This document shows positions 44,059 to 53,414 of a stretch of DNA of 64,000 bases, piece after piece. The stretch covers positions 186,001 to 250,000 of the forward strand of contig JAEUTZ010000016.1 of the NCBI GenBank assembly GCA_016787725.1, written 5' to 3'. Position numbers and translations under genes: made by a program. Below the pieces are notes generated by a model. That model had not been told where the DNA came from and searched no databases. It saw only the letters and a list, made by a program, of their open reading frames with translations. This DNA is from Cyclobacteriaceae bacterium (lineage in GTDB: Bacteria > Bacteroidota > Bacteroidia > Cytophagales > Cyclobacteriaceae). Positions within the stretch are counted from its first letter, which is position 1. Each line of letters opens with the position of its first letter.

Positions 44059-44439
44059 TTATTTACCGATAAGTTCCTTGTATTGATCAGCACTCAACAG
44101 GCCGCTTGCTTCGGCAGGTGTTGAGATTTCCACCTTCACCATCCAACCCTCGCCATACGGATCGCTGTTTACCTTTTCGGGTGCAGACTCCAGACTTTTA
44201 TTAAACTCAGCAATTTTTCCGCTGATGGGCATATACAAATCGGAGACCGTTTTCACCGCCTCAACAGTTCCAAATACATCGTGCTGATTGATTTGCTGAC
44301 CAACGGTGGAGATATCGACATAAACGATGTCTCCTAATTCGCCTTGGGCAAAATCTGTAATGCCAACGGTTGCTTTGTTACCTTCAATTTTAATCCATTC
44401 GTGGTCTTTGGTGTACTTCAGGTCTGCAGGAATGTTCAT
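44059..44439 (-). CDS. gcvH: glycine cleavage system H protein
   Basis: A 126-residue lipoyl-domain protein that carries the aminomethyl group between the P and T proteins of the glycine cleavage system. The lipoylated lysine is K63 in [13 protein letters not shown], and the hammerhead-type barrel ends with the helix DQYKELIG. It is followed by lipA, the enzyme that makes its cofactor. The position next to sprA and ruvA is the usual one in Bacteroidota. Confidence 0.96.
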   Translation of the reverse strand: MNIPADLKYTKDHEWIKIEGNKATVGITDFAQGELGDIVYVDISTVGQQINQHDVFGTVEAVKTVSDLYMPISGKIAEFNKSLESAPEKVNSDPYGEGWMVKVEISTPAEASGLLSADQYKELIGK

Positions 44440-44458
44440 AGGGATTGATAATTTGCCC

Positions 44459-44466
44459 CAAAAATA
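44459..44466 (-). promoter_or_regulatory. gcvH-lipA promoter, -7 element TATTTTTG
   Basis: On the minus strand TATTTTTG, 20 bases upstream of the gcvH ATG, matches TAnnTTTG. A TTTG at 44490-44493 may be the -33 box, at a slightly long spacing of 23 bases. Confidence 0.6.
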
Positions 44467-44524
44467 ATGAAAGAATAGACCTAGTGGATCAAATTCCAGT
44501 TATTTTCCTTCGGAAGGAGCCTGC

Positions 44525-47500
44525 CTATTGCGCGAGGTTAAAGAGGATTTTAACACCCGCCCGGGTGGTAGAGCGCTTGTAGGAATTGGTAACCAGGGGT
44601 TCATTAATTGTTCTTTCCAGATAGGTTTGTACCCGCAGTTTCTGATTGACCAGGTAGCTGATGTTTGGACGTAACTGAAAGTTGATGTTTCCATTCGTGA
44701 TGGTATTGATTTCATCAATTTTTCGTTGAATGGTTCGGTTGTTGGCAACACTCATATTGAGTTGGAAAGTAATATCATTCTTGAGGGTGATTACGCGGCC
44801 CTGACTTTTGAAGGGCAACTTCATGTTGTTTTTGGTATAGCCCACATCCACGGACCAATCCTTGCTGTTGAGTTCTGTTATTTGTGAGTTGGAAATGTTG
44901 AGCGCCAGGTCGCGCTTGGTTTTGTACTCAAATCGGAAATTCAATTTTGTCTTTGTACGGAAGTTGATTCCAATCAAAGGAGCAAATTGTTCACTGATCA
45001 TCACCTGACTGATTACATAAACCGGTATCAATTCTCCGTTCGCATTCGTCTTACTAGCGAATTGTCCTTGATTATAATCTTCAATGGGATTACTGATCCG
45101 CACATCTTCGTACTCTAGTGAATTTGAATAATTCACCACCGAATAGGATGAATTATAGGCATGATTAATCGTTATGGATTGGAAAATATTCTTTAATCCT
45201 TCCAGTTTACTCAGCCCCGTATAATCCAGCCGCCAATTCGGAATTGGAATTACCGGAAAGGGAGAAAGAGTGACTGACTCAGCGGGTTTGCCCGTATACG
45301 CAGCCAAAAAGGCTGGAATGAGTACATCTTGCGACCGGGTTTCGTACGAGTTACCGGTCAACCCCGTAAAGCGATCCTGAACAATACCAATGTTATCTTC
45401 AAATTGATTGAACACGGTTGAGGTAAGGCTTTCATTATTTTTAAAGGCAGTGTTAATGGTCAGGATTGAGATTTTATAGGATCCAATCCGGCTGGGGCTT
45501 AATGATTCATAGGCAGTTCCCGTGGAATCGATGCGGAAAATTTCCTGAAAGGAAGACATGGAATTTTTCTTAACATCCAATTGAATTTTCAAATCGGGGG
45601 TAGGTTCAATGGCCGCCCGCATGCCCAGATCAGTCGTTTGATTTTGTACAAAGGGGGTGGTCAATTTGTTGCTGGTCGATAACCAGCCGTTATCAGCGGC
45701 CTTCTGTTGGAAGTTGGGATCTTGTTTCCCCAACACAAAGCCCCAACCCGGAGCACTCCAGGATTTGTCCAAACCAAAGAGATGGGGCTCGGGTAAGTAC
45801 CCCGGCAAGATCGTTCCCTGATTAAGCGAATACGTTCCTGTAATGTTTCTTAAGGACATGATCAATCTAAAGAATCCCTTCAGAACCTTTAAATCCGGAG
45901 GCCGCTTTACGGTATCGGGTTGGGTGGCTTTGTTTTGAGAGGTTACGGTTGGTTTGGGTGTGTTAATGCTTTTCAGGAAACCGATCTTATTGTAGAGTTT
46001 TACCATGTCAATACGCCCACTCAGCGCCTGTTCCTGTGTGTTCTGAATAATGTTACCGAGTTTCAAACTATCCACGGTTTCAAGAGGTCCTGCTTTCCAG
46101 TTATAGCCTACATTATACCGGTATTCGGCACCGAGCCAGTTGGTAAGCGGTAATTTATCCAGCGGCACGATGTAGTTTACCGAAATGTTCTGATCAAAAT
46201 TCTTCGGGCGTCCGAAATTTTTCAGATTGTTGATGACAATATCCACAGAGTCTTTGTTATCAAGATCACCATCCGGTTCATCGATGATGGCATTCATCCG
46301 GGCTGAGTAATCCAACGTTAGTGATTTTGCTAAACTCCACCGTACATTATAGAAACGATTGAATACAAAAAACTTCTGATAATTCGGGATGGAACTGAGG
46401 GCATCCGTATTAGCGTTTCGATAAATCATCTTACTAAAAGAGCGGTCTAATTCTCCGCGGATGGAGATACTGGAGGGCAACGGGTTAAAATTGAAATCTT
46501 TTATAAGTTGAAGAAAGGGCGAAGACAAGATCTTTGAGTCTTTGAAGGGCTCAAACCCTTTGAACTTGGGCGAATACTGCCAGGCAATAGCCCCTTTGTA
46601 ATTTCGCCTGGTGTTTTCCTGCAGATTGAAATTGGTTTGCGTAGCCTCGCTGAATGCATAAGTGAATGCAAAATTTTCGATATCATAAATATGACTTTTC
46701 GCTTCCTTGTTCAACTTCACCCTACGCACGTTGGTGAAGTTGAGACTTCTTCGGATGGACTGATCCTGAATCAGCTTTTTATAGGCCTCTCGTTCTGCAT
46801 CGGTATCGTACGATTTCAAGGCCGCTTCCAGCCGTAAGTCGGGATTGGCCGGATCGTAATTGGGATTTATTGTTGTATTCTCATAGCTGATGAACATTGG
46901 AATTTTTAAACCCGTCCAGGTGGGTAACAGTTTGTCAACACTCAGGTTGGCCGAAACATCGTAGGTTGTGGTTTCACCGCGGGCCCGCTCTGAGATTTTC
47001 GATTGCACGCCACCATACCCAAAGCTAATATGACGAACAGATCCGGTTACCGTTCCCAGATCGGCTAGTTTTGTATTCAAAACAACATTGCCTGCCCACC
47101 CGGCAGTGCGGTCAAAATCCGTGAGGCGCAATTCGTTGGCCCAAATGCAAAAATCAAAAGACTTACCATCGCCACTGCGAGGGTTGCGGACACCGATCAT
47201 CATCATTTTAACCTGACTTAAATCTGGGCGGCCGAGGATCCGGATACCATGTTTATCAACTTGTCTGGGCCCTTCTTGTGGATACAATACGCCTAAATCA
47301 AACTCTTCGCGATCGCGATTGGCTTTTAGCGCATACAGTTCATCCAGGTCAAGATCGATTTGATTTTCATCGGGCCACACAACGGATACATCCCGCTCTG
47401 CACCCGGAGGTGTTATCTTCAACGGAATTTCTATTTCATAATAATTCTCATTGAAGTCAGTGCCAACTCGTAAGAAGGCTGTCAATTCACCATCCTGAAT

Positions 47501-50500
47501 CGGCTTAGCGAGGTTGGTGCTATGCGCGCTCAAAAACATTTTAATGCGACCATAGTTAAAGAAGTCCATTGATACGTTTTTGAAAATAGCGCGGGCATCG
47601 CCATCCGGCAATTCATTTACACACATTTGTACCGACTGCTCGTTAAGTCTTCGTTGCACCGTGGAAGTATTGTCGCGGTCGCGTCTTAAGGGTTCGATGT
47701 ATCCCGGCTTAATGTCATTGCCGGCTCCATTTTCTTCCACATTCACAACGGAAACCGCAAAGTTATCGAGGTTGGGTTCAATAGGTTCTCCAAATCGCGA
47801 CTCCTGCAGGTTGGCGGTATAACGTCTCCACCGGTTGCCCACGGTGCGGAACTTGGCCAGGCGCAACACCACCGGTTGTTGAAACTCGGATAAAAACATC
47901 CGGATGTACCGGATCGATTTAAACCCTTCCAGGTTGCCTACCTTCTCGTCAAAACTGCGTACGGGAATGCGGAACAGGTACCAGGTCACCTCATCACCAT
48001 TTACAATGTTGGAAATTTTATCAACAATGAATTTGTCGCCTACATCCAGTTGATTTGGTTTTAGTTCGATGGAATAGGAATAATATTCTTCCAGATCGCT
48101 GATGGTATTATCCTGATTTAAGTCCTCATTGTCGGGAATAGTGGTGCCCGATTTTGGCGTTTCATCCGAACTGTTTAGCACCGGAGTATTATTTTCCTGT
48201 CCGTTGAAATTTTTATAGCGCTCAAGAATTTGTGCATCGGCCGCATCAAACGCATCGCTTAAAAAATATTGAAAGTCATCAGCCGAAGGGTCATTGGAAA
48301 CCAGATCGCGAAGGGAGGGGTTAGCAATCGAATTCAGAAAACCGGAAAATTTATTTCGTTCATAAGTATTATTGGCTCCATCCAACCCCACGTCCTGAAA
48401 GGGTCTTCCATCCGGGTTGTTATCAAAAGCATTGTTTAAGTACTGCTTATTTGTAACATAGCCCCAATCGTTCGAAGTTACATTGAGTGCAGTGGTGTCA
48501 CCATTGGCCGGTAAGCCGTTTTCAAAAGCGTGCTTGCCATCGCGCATGACGTCTTCGGATAAGCTTCCTAAATGAAAAGTAAGTCGCCCACCGGTGGTAT
48601 TTACTTGCGATGTATTACCATCGTTGATCTTTCCATTTTCCGAATTGATAAATGGATCCATGAGCCAAAACTCAAGATATTCTACGTTCGCCTTGTCAAA
48701 GTCAACCTCTGTGCGGATGGCCGTAATGATGCCACCCCAATTATTGGCCGGGTTCTGAAGCGTTCCGTCACCATTTAGATTAGAGGCGTTGTAATTGTAA
48801 GGCCCTCGTTCCGTAGGGTAATAGGCCACATCAAAGATTTGTTCATAGAAGTTGCCCACCTGGGCATCAAAGTATCTGAAAATTTCCTGGGGTTCGACCG
48901 GACGCACATAGTGATTGAGCAGGTCTTCCGATTGAATGTTTTGTGGTTTAAACTGGCCTCCGGATCGATAGAAGATATTGTCAATCTGATACCAGGCCAG
49001 CTTGGCGCGCTTGAAACCGGCACGCACATCATTCGGTGAGCCCGAAGCCTCATCAAATTCTCGCGGAACCGAGGCAAGTTTCCAGGCTTGTGGACTGAGC
49101 AGACTGTAGGGTGTGGCTGTATTTTCAAAGTCATCAATGAAGGAGGTTCCTTCACCATCAACAATGTTGGAAGTGCCCGGCAATAGCTGTGCAAATTCGG
49201 CATTAAGCGTAATGGCAGATTGTTCTTTGGTTTGAAGGAAAGGCAGGAAATCTACCATCTTCGTGAGGAAGCGGGAGTCCTTTCGCATATTTAAGTCCAC
49301 CCCGTATTGCAGATTTCGGGCTGGTTCCGTTCCGATTGGATTTCGGCTAATGAGTGGGCGCTCGTTGTAATACAAGAGGGTAGAACCAAGATTGATATCC
49401 TCGTTCAATTTATAATCAAGCCGTGTACCGATCAGGGACCGCGTTTGGAAGGCAAATGGATCTTGCTGCTCATAGGTAATATCAATGTCTTTACCGGAGC
49501 TAAGGATACCTTCGTTCAGGATGGTAACTTTGCCGAACGTATAATCGACCGTGTAATCCGTTCCTTCCCGCAAAGGAGTACCCCCGGCATATACTTTTAC
49601 GGAACCCGGTGAGATATTGAATCCCTGAATGATAATTTCTTTACCTGAACCGGCTTTGAAAGAGCCCACCAGATAGAATTTATTCTTGGTCGCGAAAAGT
49701 TCTGCTTCGGCCTTGGTGGTTCGATAGAGTGTATCGTAGACGTATTTGTTAATTAACTGGTCGCGTAGCGCGTTGTTGGTTTCTTTTGCAAACAAATTCC
49801 GAAGCGCTTTATCAAAAGGCTCCAGATACGGAAAAATAATCGCTCCTGTTTCCGGGTTTACGGTAATGCGTTCAACAAAGTCGAAGTTGCCATCAGGCTG
49901 GGGGTCGTTGTATGGATTCAGCCGGTCCAAACCGAATACCTGTATCAATTGCTGTGTACGGGCGTACTCGCCTTCCTGTAGTTGAGGATTATCTATCCCG
50001 GTTCGGTCATCCCGGTAAATTAATCGCAATTGAAAACCATCGCGTGTTAGCTGACTCACGTTCAGGTTGTAGATGTTTTTCATCATTAAGTTCCACGTAG
50101 GATAGATTTTTCCCTGCGGATCTTTGATGCTGATTTTACGGGGCCTTAACAGCTTTAAGTATACAACTTGGTCTTCCGGTTTATTTCCATAGTCCTCCGA
50201 GAGTTCACCCACTTTGTATACCCGGCCGTTGTAGGTGTATTCAAAAGCAATGGCAAGGGCTTCATCGTTTTGCAACTTTCGCTGGAGGGTTAAATAGCCT
50301 AATTCCTTGTTGAACGAGAATTCACTGGTGAGTAATTTCCGTGCGCTGGTTATTTTTTCGAAGTCAATGCCATTAACAAAACCTAACCCCTCCAATGCTT
50401 GATTGATTCCATCGGAATTAGCCGAAACCGTACCCAGTAAGTCGAACAGGTTGTTGGCATTGTTGGCCGTTGGAAAATTCGGATTGGAGCTGGTTGTCAG

Positions 50501-51661
50501 AATATCCTTACGATACACTTTGCCCGATTCCCCCATGTCCATGAAGCCCACCACATTTCGGAGGGTTTGCGTATCGTTCTGTCGATTGAGCAGATAGACT
50601 TCGACTCTGGTAATGTTAACCCCCGAAGTAATTTGGGGCAATGTTCCGAGCCAGGGTTCGAAATTGTCTCGGAAAAACTGACCTAAAAAGAAATGCCGGT
50701 TCTCATCATAGTTTGAGCCCACAATTTCAAACGGCCGACCCTGGGCTGCCCCATTCGTACTTCCGCTCACTTTGATTGAAGACTGCTTACCGCGCTGTGT
50801 CGTAGCGAGCGTAGTGACGTACATTTTACCAAACTGCATTTGGGCTTTTACCCCAAACAGGTTTTGCGATCCGGTAATTAAACTGTTGTTGAGGGGCAGG
50901 CTGACATTTCCAATCTCGAGTTTTTTTAAGATGTCCTCTTTAAAACCAGAATACTCGACTTTCATGTTGTTTTGAAAATCGAAGGAATTGTTGTTATCAA
51001 AGTTGGTGGTAACCGCCAGCTTTTCGCCCACCTTACCCACCACACTTAAATTGATCTGTTGATCAAACTCAAAGCCACCATTCTTTTGTTGCCGCAACGG
51101 GATGGATGGGTTTTCGATGCGTTGCCATTGCCCCCCGAAATCAAGATTGACAAAGCCGCGGGGGATCAGCTCAACATAGCTGCCGCCAAAAATTCGATCC
51201 AGGACCGGGCTTACATAAATCTTGGGTGTAAGATTGCGGCTGCTAACGGCACTTTCGCCATCCAGTGCCTTGCTTCGGGTTTGCCAATAGGTTCGCTTCA
51301 TCAGTTGATCTTGCTGTTTCACGAATTCATCGAACGTCATGGAAGAAGGTGCCCGGTAGTTCAGCTTTCCGAACTTTTCGTAGATGCTATAATGAAGACC
51401 GGTATCGAGTTGAATGTCGGTACTCAGGCTTTTGGGGTCTTTCAAATAAAGCGGTGAGGCAGTCGTGTAATTGGAGAAGGGGTCGCCATAGCGATCGCGG
51501 ATTCTGAAAGATGGTCGGAAGGGGCTCGAAATCTGGTATCGGGCAGAATCAATACGTGTTGTATCACCACGCTGGCCAAAGGCTTGTGGCAAAGTCCAGC
51601 CGGATAGGAGACAAATACCCAGGCCGAGGATGAGCTTAATCTTCCGCGTACTTACAATCAA
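44525..51661 (-). CDS. sprA: SprA, type IX secretion outer-membrane translocon/gliding motility protein
   Basis: A 2378-residue outer-membrane protein, the size and layout of SprA: signal peptide (~1-29), an N-terminal conserved region (YVSPVLDRIFGGSYVELIPRG cut here as SPVLDRIFGGSYVELIPRG, residues ~152-170), long stretches of beta strands forming the giant 36-strand barrel, and a terminal strand ending KILFNLAQ. SprA is the channel through which type IX cargo crosses the outer membrane. The start is TTG, eight bases after the ruvA stop; no ATG fits. Presence of SprA implies a complete type IX system elsewhere in the genome. No cargo with a recognisable C-terminal sorting domain was noticed here. 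Confidence 0.95.
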   Translation of the reverse strand: MIVSTRKIKLILGLGICLLSGWTLPQAFGQRGDTTRIDSARYQISSPFRPSFRIRDRYGDPFSNYTTASPLYLKDPKSLSTDIQLDTGLHYSIYEKFGKLNYRAPSSMTFDEFVKQQDQLMKRTYWQTRSKALDGESAVSSRNLTPKIYVSPVLDRIFGGSYVELIPRGFVNLDFGGQWQRIENPSIPLRQQKNGGFEFDQQINLSVVGKVGEKLAVTTNFDNNNSFDFQNNMKVEYSGFKEDILKKLEIGNVSLPLNNSLITGSQNLFGVKAQMQFGKMYVTTLATTQRGKQSSIKVSGSTNGAAQGRPFEIVGSNYDENRHFFLGQFFRDNFEPWLGTLPQITSGVNITRVEVYLLNRQNDTQTLRNVVGFMDMGESGKVYRKDILTTSSNPNFPTANNANNLFDLLGTVSANSDGINQALEGLGFVNGIDFEKITSARKLLTSEFSFNKELGYLTLQRKLQNDEALAIAFEYTYNGRVYKVGELSEDYGNKPEDQVVYLKLLRPRKISIKDPQGKIYPTWNLMMKNIYNLNVSQLTRDGFQLRLIYRDDRTGIDNPQLQEGEYARTQQLIQVFGLDRLNPYNDPQPDGNFDFVERITVNPETGAIIFPYLEPFDKALRNLFAKETNNALRDQLINKYVYDTLYRTTKAEAELFATKNKFYLVGSFKAGSGKEIIIQGFNISPGSVKVYAGGTPLREGTDYTVDYTFGKVTILNEGILSSGKDIDITYEQQDPFAFQTRSLIGTRLDYKLNEDINLGSTLLYYNERPLISRNPIGTEPARNLQYGVDLNMRKDSRFLTKMVDFLPFLQTKEQSAITLNAEFAQLLPGTSNIVDGEGTSFIDDFENTATPYSLLSPQAWKLASVPREFDEASGSPNDVRAGFKRAKLAWYQIDNIFYRSGGQFKPQNIQSEDLLNHYVRPVEPQEIFRYFDAQVGNFYEQIFDVAYYPTERGPYNYNASNLNGDGTLQNPANNWGGIITAIRTEVDFDKANVEYLEFWLMDPFINSENGKINDGNTSQVNTTGGRLTFHLGSLSEDVMRDGKHAFENGLPANGDTTALNVTSNDWGYVTNKQYLNNAFDNNPDGRPFQDVGLDGANNTYERNKFSGFLNSIANPSLRDLVSNDPSADDFQYFLSDAFDAADAQILERYKNFNGQENNTPVLNSSDETPKSGTTIPDNEDLNQDNTISDLEEYYSYSIELKPNQLDVGDKFIVDKISNIVNGDEVTWYLFRIPVRSFDEKVGNLEGFKSIRYIRMFLSEFQQPVVLRLAKFRTVGNRWRRYTANLQESRFGEPIEPNLDNFAVSVVNVEENGAGNDIKPGYIEPLRRDRDNTSTVQRRLNEQSVQMCVNELPDGDARAIFKNVSMDFFNYGRIKMFLSAHSTNLAKPIQDGELTAFLRVGTDFNENYYEIEIPLKITPPGAERDVSVVWPDENQIDLDLDELYALKANRDREEFDLGVLYPQEGPRQVDKHGIRILGRPDLSQVKMMMIGVRNPRSGDGKSFDFCIWANELRLTDFDRTAGWAGNVVLNTKLADLGTVTGSVRHISFGYGGVQSKISERARGETTTYDVSANLSVDKLLPTWTGLKIPMFISYENTTINPNYDPANPDLRLEAALKSYDTDAEREAYKKLIQDQSIRRSLNFTNVRRVKLNKEAKSHIYDIENFAFTYAFSEATQTNFNLQENTRRNYKGAIAWQYSPKFKGFEPFKDSKILSSPFLQLIKDFNFNPLPSSISIRGELDRSFSKMIYRNANTDALSSIPNYQKFFVFNRFYNVRWSLAKSLTLDYSARMNAIIDEPDGDLDNKDSVDIVINNLKNFGRPKNFDQNISVNYIVPLDKLPLTNWLGAEYRYNVGYNWKAGPLETVDSLKLGNIIQNTQEQALSGRIDMVKLYNKIGFLKSINTPKPTVTSQNKATQPDTVKRPPDLKVLKGFFRLIMSLRNITGTYSLNQGTILPGYLPEPHLFGLDKSWSAPGWGFVLGKQDPNFQQKAADNGWLSTSNKLTTPFVQNQTTDLGMRAAIEPTPDLKIQLDVKKNSMSSFQEIFRIDSTGTAYESLSPSRIGSYKISILTINTAFKNNESLTSTVFNQFEDNIGIVQDRFTGLTGNSYETRSQDVLIPAFLAAYTGKPAESVTLSPFPVIPIPNWRLDYTGLSKLEGLKNIFQSITINHAYNSSYSVVNYSNSLEYEDVRISNPIEDYNQGQFASKTNANGELIPVYVISQVMISEQFAPLIGINFRTKTKLNFRFEYKTKRDLALNISNSQITELNSKDWSVDVGYTKNNMKLPFKSQGRVITLKNDITFQLNMSVANNRTIQRKIDEINTITNGNINFQLRPNISYLVNQKLRVQTYLERTINEPLVTNSYKRSTTRAGVKILFNLAQ

Positions 51662-51668
51662 TTGTGGT

Positions 51669-52259
51669 TCAGGCGTTTTTAAGTGCTTGTTTTACGAGCT
51701 CTTCTAAACTTATCGTGTTTCCCGACTTCTTCAGAACGGTATCAACACTTTTCTCGGCTGCCGCTTTAGCGATGCCCAGCGTCATTAGTGCAGTTAACGC
51801 TTCCTGACGCATGGTATTGTGTCCAAAACCCCCTTTTCCGGCCCCGTCTTCAGTCGAATCTTTGCGCAGTTTATCCTTCAGTTCCAGGATCAGCCGTTGA
51901 GCGGTTTTGCCACCGATGCCCTTCACCGCCTGCAAGGCAACCGTATCCTCGCGGATAATGGCTGCCCGTAGTTCCAGTGGGGGAAGGTAGGATAGTACAA
52001 CCAGGGCCGTATTGGGCCCAACGCCATTCACCGAGATTAAATGCTGAAACATCTGTTTTTCGGCTTCGCTCGCAAACCCGTATAGAATGTGGGCGTCTTC
52101 GCGTACATGTAAATAGGTGGCCAGTTGAAGATCCTCCCGGTCTTTAATCTCCGAAAAAGTGTTCAGCGAGATACTAATTTGGTAGCCGATTCCATTTACC
52201 TCCAACAGTACAAACGTAGGCTCTTTGTGAACGAGCTTTCCTTTCAGGTATGCAATCAT
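51669..52259 (-). CDS. ruvA: Holliday junction branch-migration protein RuvA
   Basis: A 196-residue DNA-junction-binding protein. Domain I (OB fold, 1-~65) opens with IAYLKGKLVHKEPTFVLLEV (seen as MIAYLKGKLVHK), the tandem helix-hairpin-helix domain II (~70-140) contains VNGVGPNTALVVLS and VKGIGGKTAQRLILELKDK, and the C-terminal RuvB-binding domain III (~150-196) follows a flexible Gly/Lys linker. It tetramerises on Holliday junctions and loads RuvB. It precedes sprA in the conserved Bacteroidota order. Confidence 0.96.
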   Translation of the reverse strand: MIAYLKGKLVHKEPTFVLLEVNGIGYQISISLNTFSEIKDREDLQLATYLHVREDAHILYGFASEAEKQMFQHLISVNGVGPNTALVVLSYLPPLELRAAIIREDTVALQAVKGIGGKTAQRLILELKDKLRKDSTEDGAGKGGFGHNTMRQEALTALMTLGIAKAAAEKSVDTVLKKSGNTISLEELVKQALKNA

Positions 52260-52381
52260 GAAAGCTTAAAAAATAAATTGCAGTTTACGAGGATTTAACC
52301 ACCTAAACAAGGGTAGAAAAGCGGTCGAAATCAGACCTGTGTTTAAATGACCAGGGCCAATTGTTTTGGAATCAATCCTCT

Positions 52382-52389
52382 TACCTTTG
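52382..52389 (+). promoter_or_regulatory. promoter of the MreB-like gene, TACCTTTG with -33 TTG
   Basis: TACCTTTG (perfect TAnnTTTG) ends only four bases before the ATG at 52394, and a TTG (52361-52363) lies 18 bases upstream at -33 spacing. Transcription would start at or next to the A of the ATG, giving a leaderless mRNA. Confidence 0.7.
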
Positions 52390-52393
52390 TGGA

Positions 52394-53413
52394 ATGAATC
52401 CCTTCGCTCCGACAAAAAATCTCGCGATTGATTTAGGCAACAACAATACTCTGCTGTGCGATCAATCCTCCCTGTTGCTTTCACAACCTTCATTCATGGT
52501 GGTGAATGAGTTAAATAATAGAATCGAAGCGGTGGGCGATCAGGCTTACGAAATGTTGGAAAAGACACATTCCAACCTGAAGCCGATAAAGCCGTTGAAG
52601 GGAGGCGTGATTTCGGATGGTGAATCGGCTAAAAAGATGTTGAAGGAGCTGGTAGGCAAAGTGAGAAAGCCATCCCTTTTTCCATCGGGATTCAATTACC
52701 TTTTATCAGGCGTTCCGTATGACACTACCCCTGTAGAAAAGCGGGCCTTGCGCGATGCGCTGGATCAGTTTTCGTCTCGGTATACGCATTTGGTACACGA
52801 ACCGCTGGCAGCCGCACTGGGATTAGGGTTAAATATTCAGGAGCCTGAAGGCAAAATGGTGGTCGATATCGGTGGGGGCATTACAGAAGTGGTTGTCATT
52901 TCCCTGTCCGGAATTGCCGCCTTTCAATCCATCCGTGTAGCCGGAGATGCCTTGGATGAAGAGATTCAGGATTACTTTCGCAGAGAATACAATCTTTCCA
53001 TTGGCCTTAAATCTGCTGAGAAAGTTAAGAAGGAAATTGGATGTATTTATAGTCCTATAGCCGATAAGAAAATGGTGGCCATCGTGAAAGGGAAGGACTT
53101 AATGGAGGGCATACCAGCGAGTCGTACCATCACCCAAACTGAACTAACCAAGGTACTCGAAAAACCATTTCGTCAGATTGAAGAGTGCATCCATCAGTCA
53201 TTGGAAATTTGCCCACCCGAATTAGCCGCGGATATCTACCAATCCGGAATTCATGTCACCGGAGGCAATGCACTTCTGAAGGGGATTAAAGAACGATTTG
53301 CTCAGACATTTCAAATTCAGGTGCATATCGACCCGCTGCCCTTATTGGCGGTTAGTAAGGGTATTGGGCAGGTATTAACGGCTCCACAAAAATTCAAAGC
53401 TGTTTTACTATAG
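52394..53413 (+). CDS. divergent MreB-like actin homologue
   Basis: A 339-residue actin-superfamily ATPase. It has phosphate-1 motif AIDLGNNNTLL (11-21), the HEPLAAALGLG segment, phosphate-2 motif VVDIGGGITEVVVIS and adenosine motif HVTGGNALLKGI. The order matches MreB (rod-shape cytoskeleton), but the phosphate-1 loop NNN in place of the usual GTAN or GTDN, and low overall similarity to housekeeping MreB, point to a paralogue. The ATG at 52394 is used; a TTG 11 codons earlier lies upstream of the promoter element. It converges on maeB with one base between the stops and separates maeB from ruvA. Confidence 0.83.
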   Translation: MNPFAPTKNLAIDLGNNNTLLCDQSSLLLSQPSFMVVNELNNRIEAVGDQAYEMLEKTHSNLKPIKPLKGGVISDGESAKKMLKELVGKVRKPSLFPSGFNYLLSGVPYDTTPVEKRALRDALDQFSSRYTHLVHEPLAAALGLGLNIQEPEGKMVVDIGGGITEVVVISLSGIAAFQSIRVAGDALDEEIQDYFRREYNLSIGLKSAEKVKKEIGCIYSPIADKKMVAIVKGKDLMEGIPASRTITQTELTKVLEKPFRQIEECIHQSLEICPPELAADIYQSGIHVTGGNALLKGIKERFAQTFQIQVHIDPLPLLAVSKGIGQVLTAPQKFKAVLL

Positions 53414-53414
53414 C

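Noticed and set aside
44505-44520. TCCTT/AAGGA hairpin downstream of sprA as a terminator
   Set aside because: Short stem with a three-base loop and no following T-run in the direction of sprA transcription.
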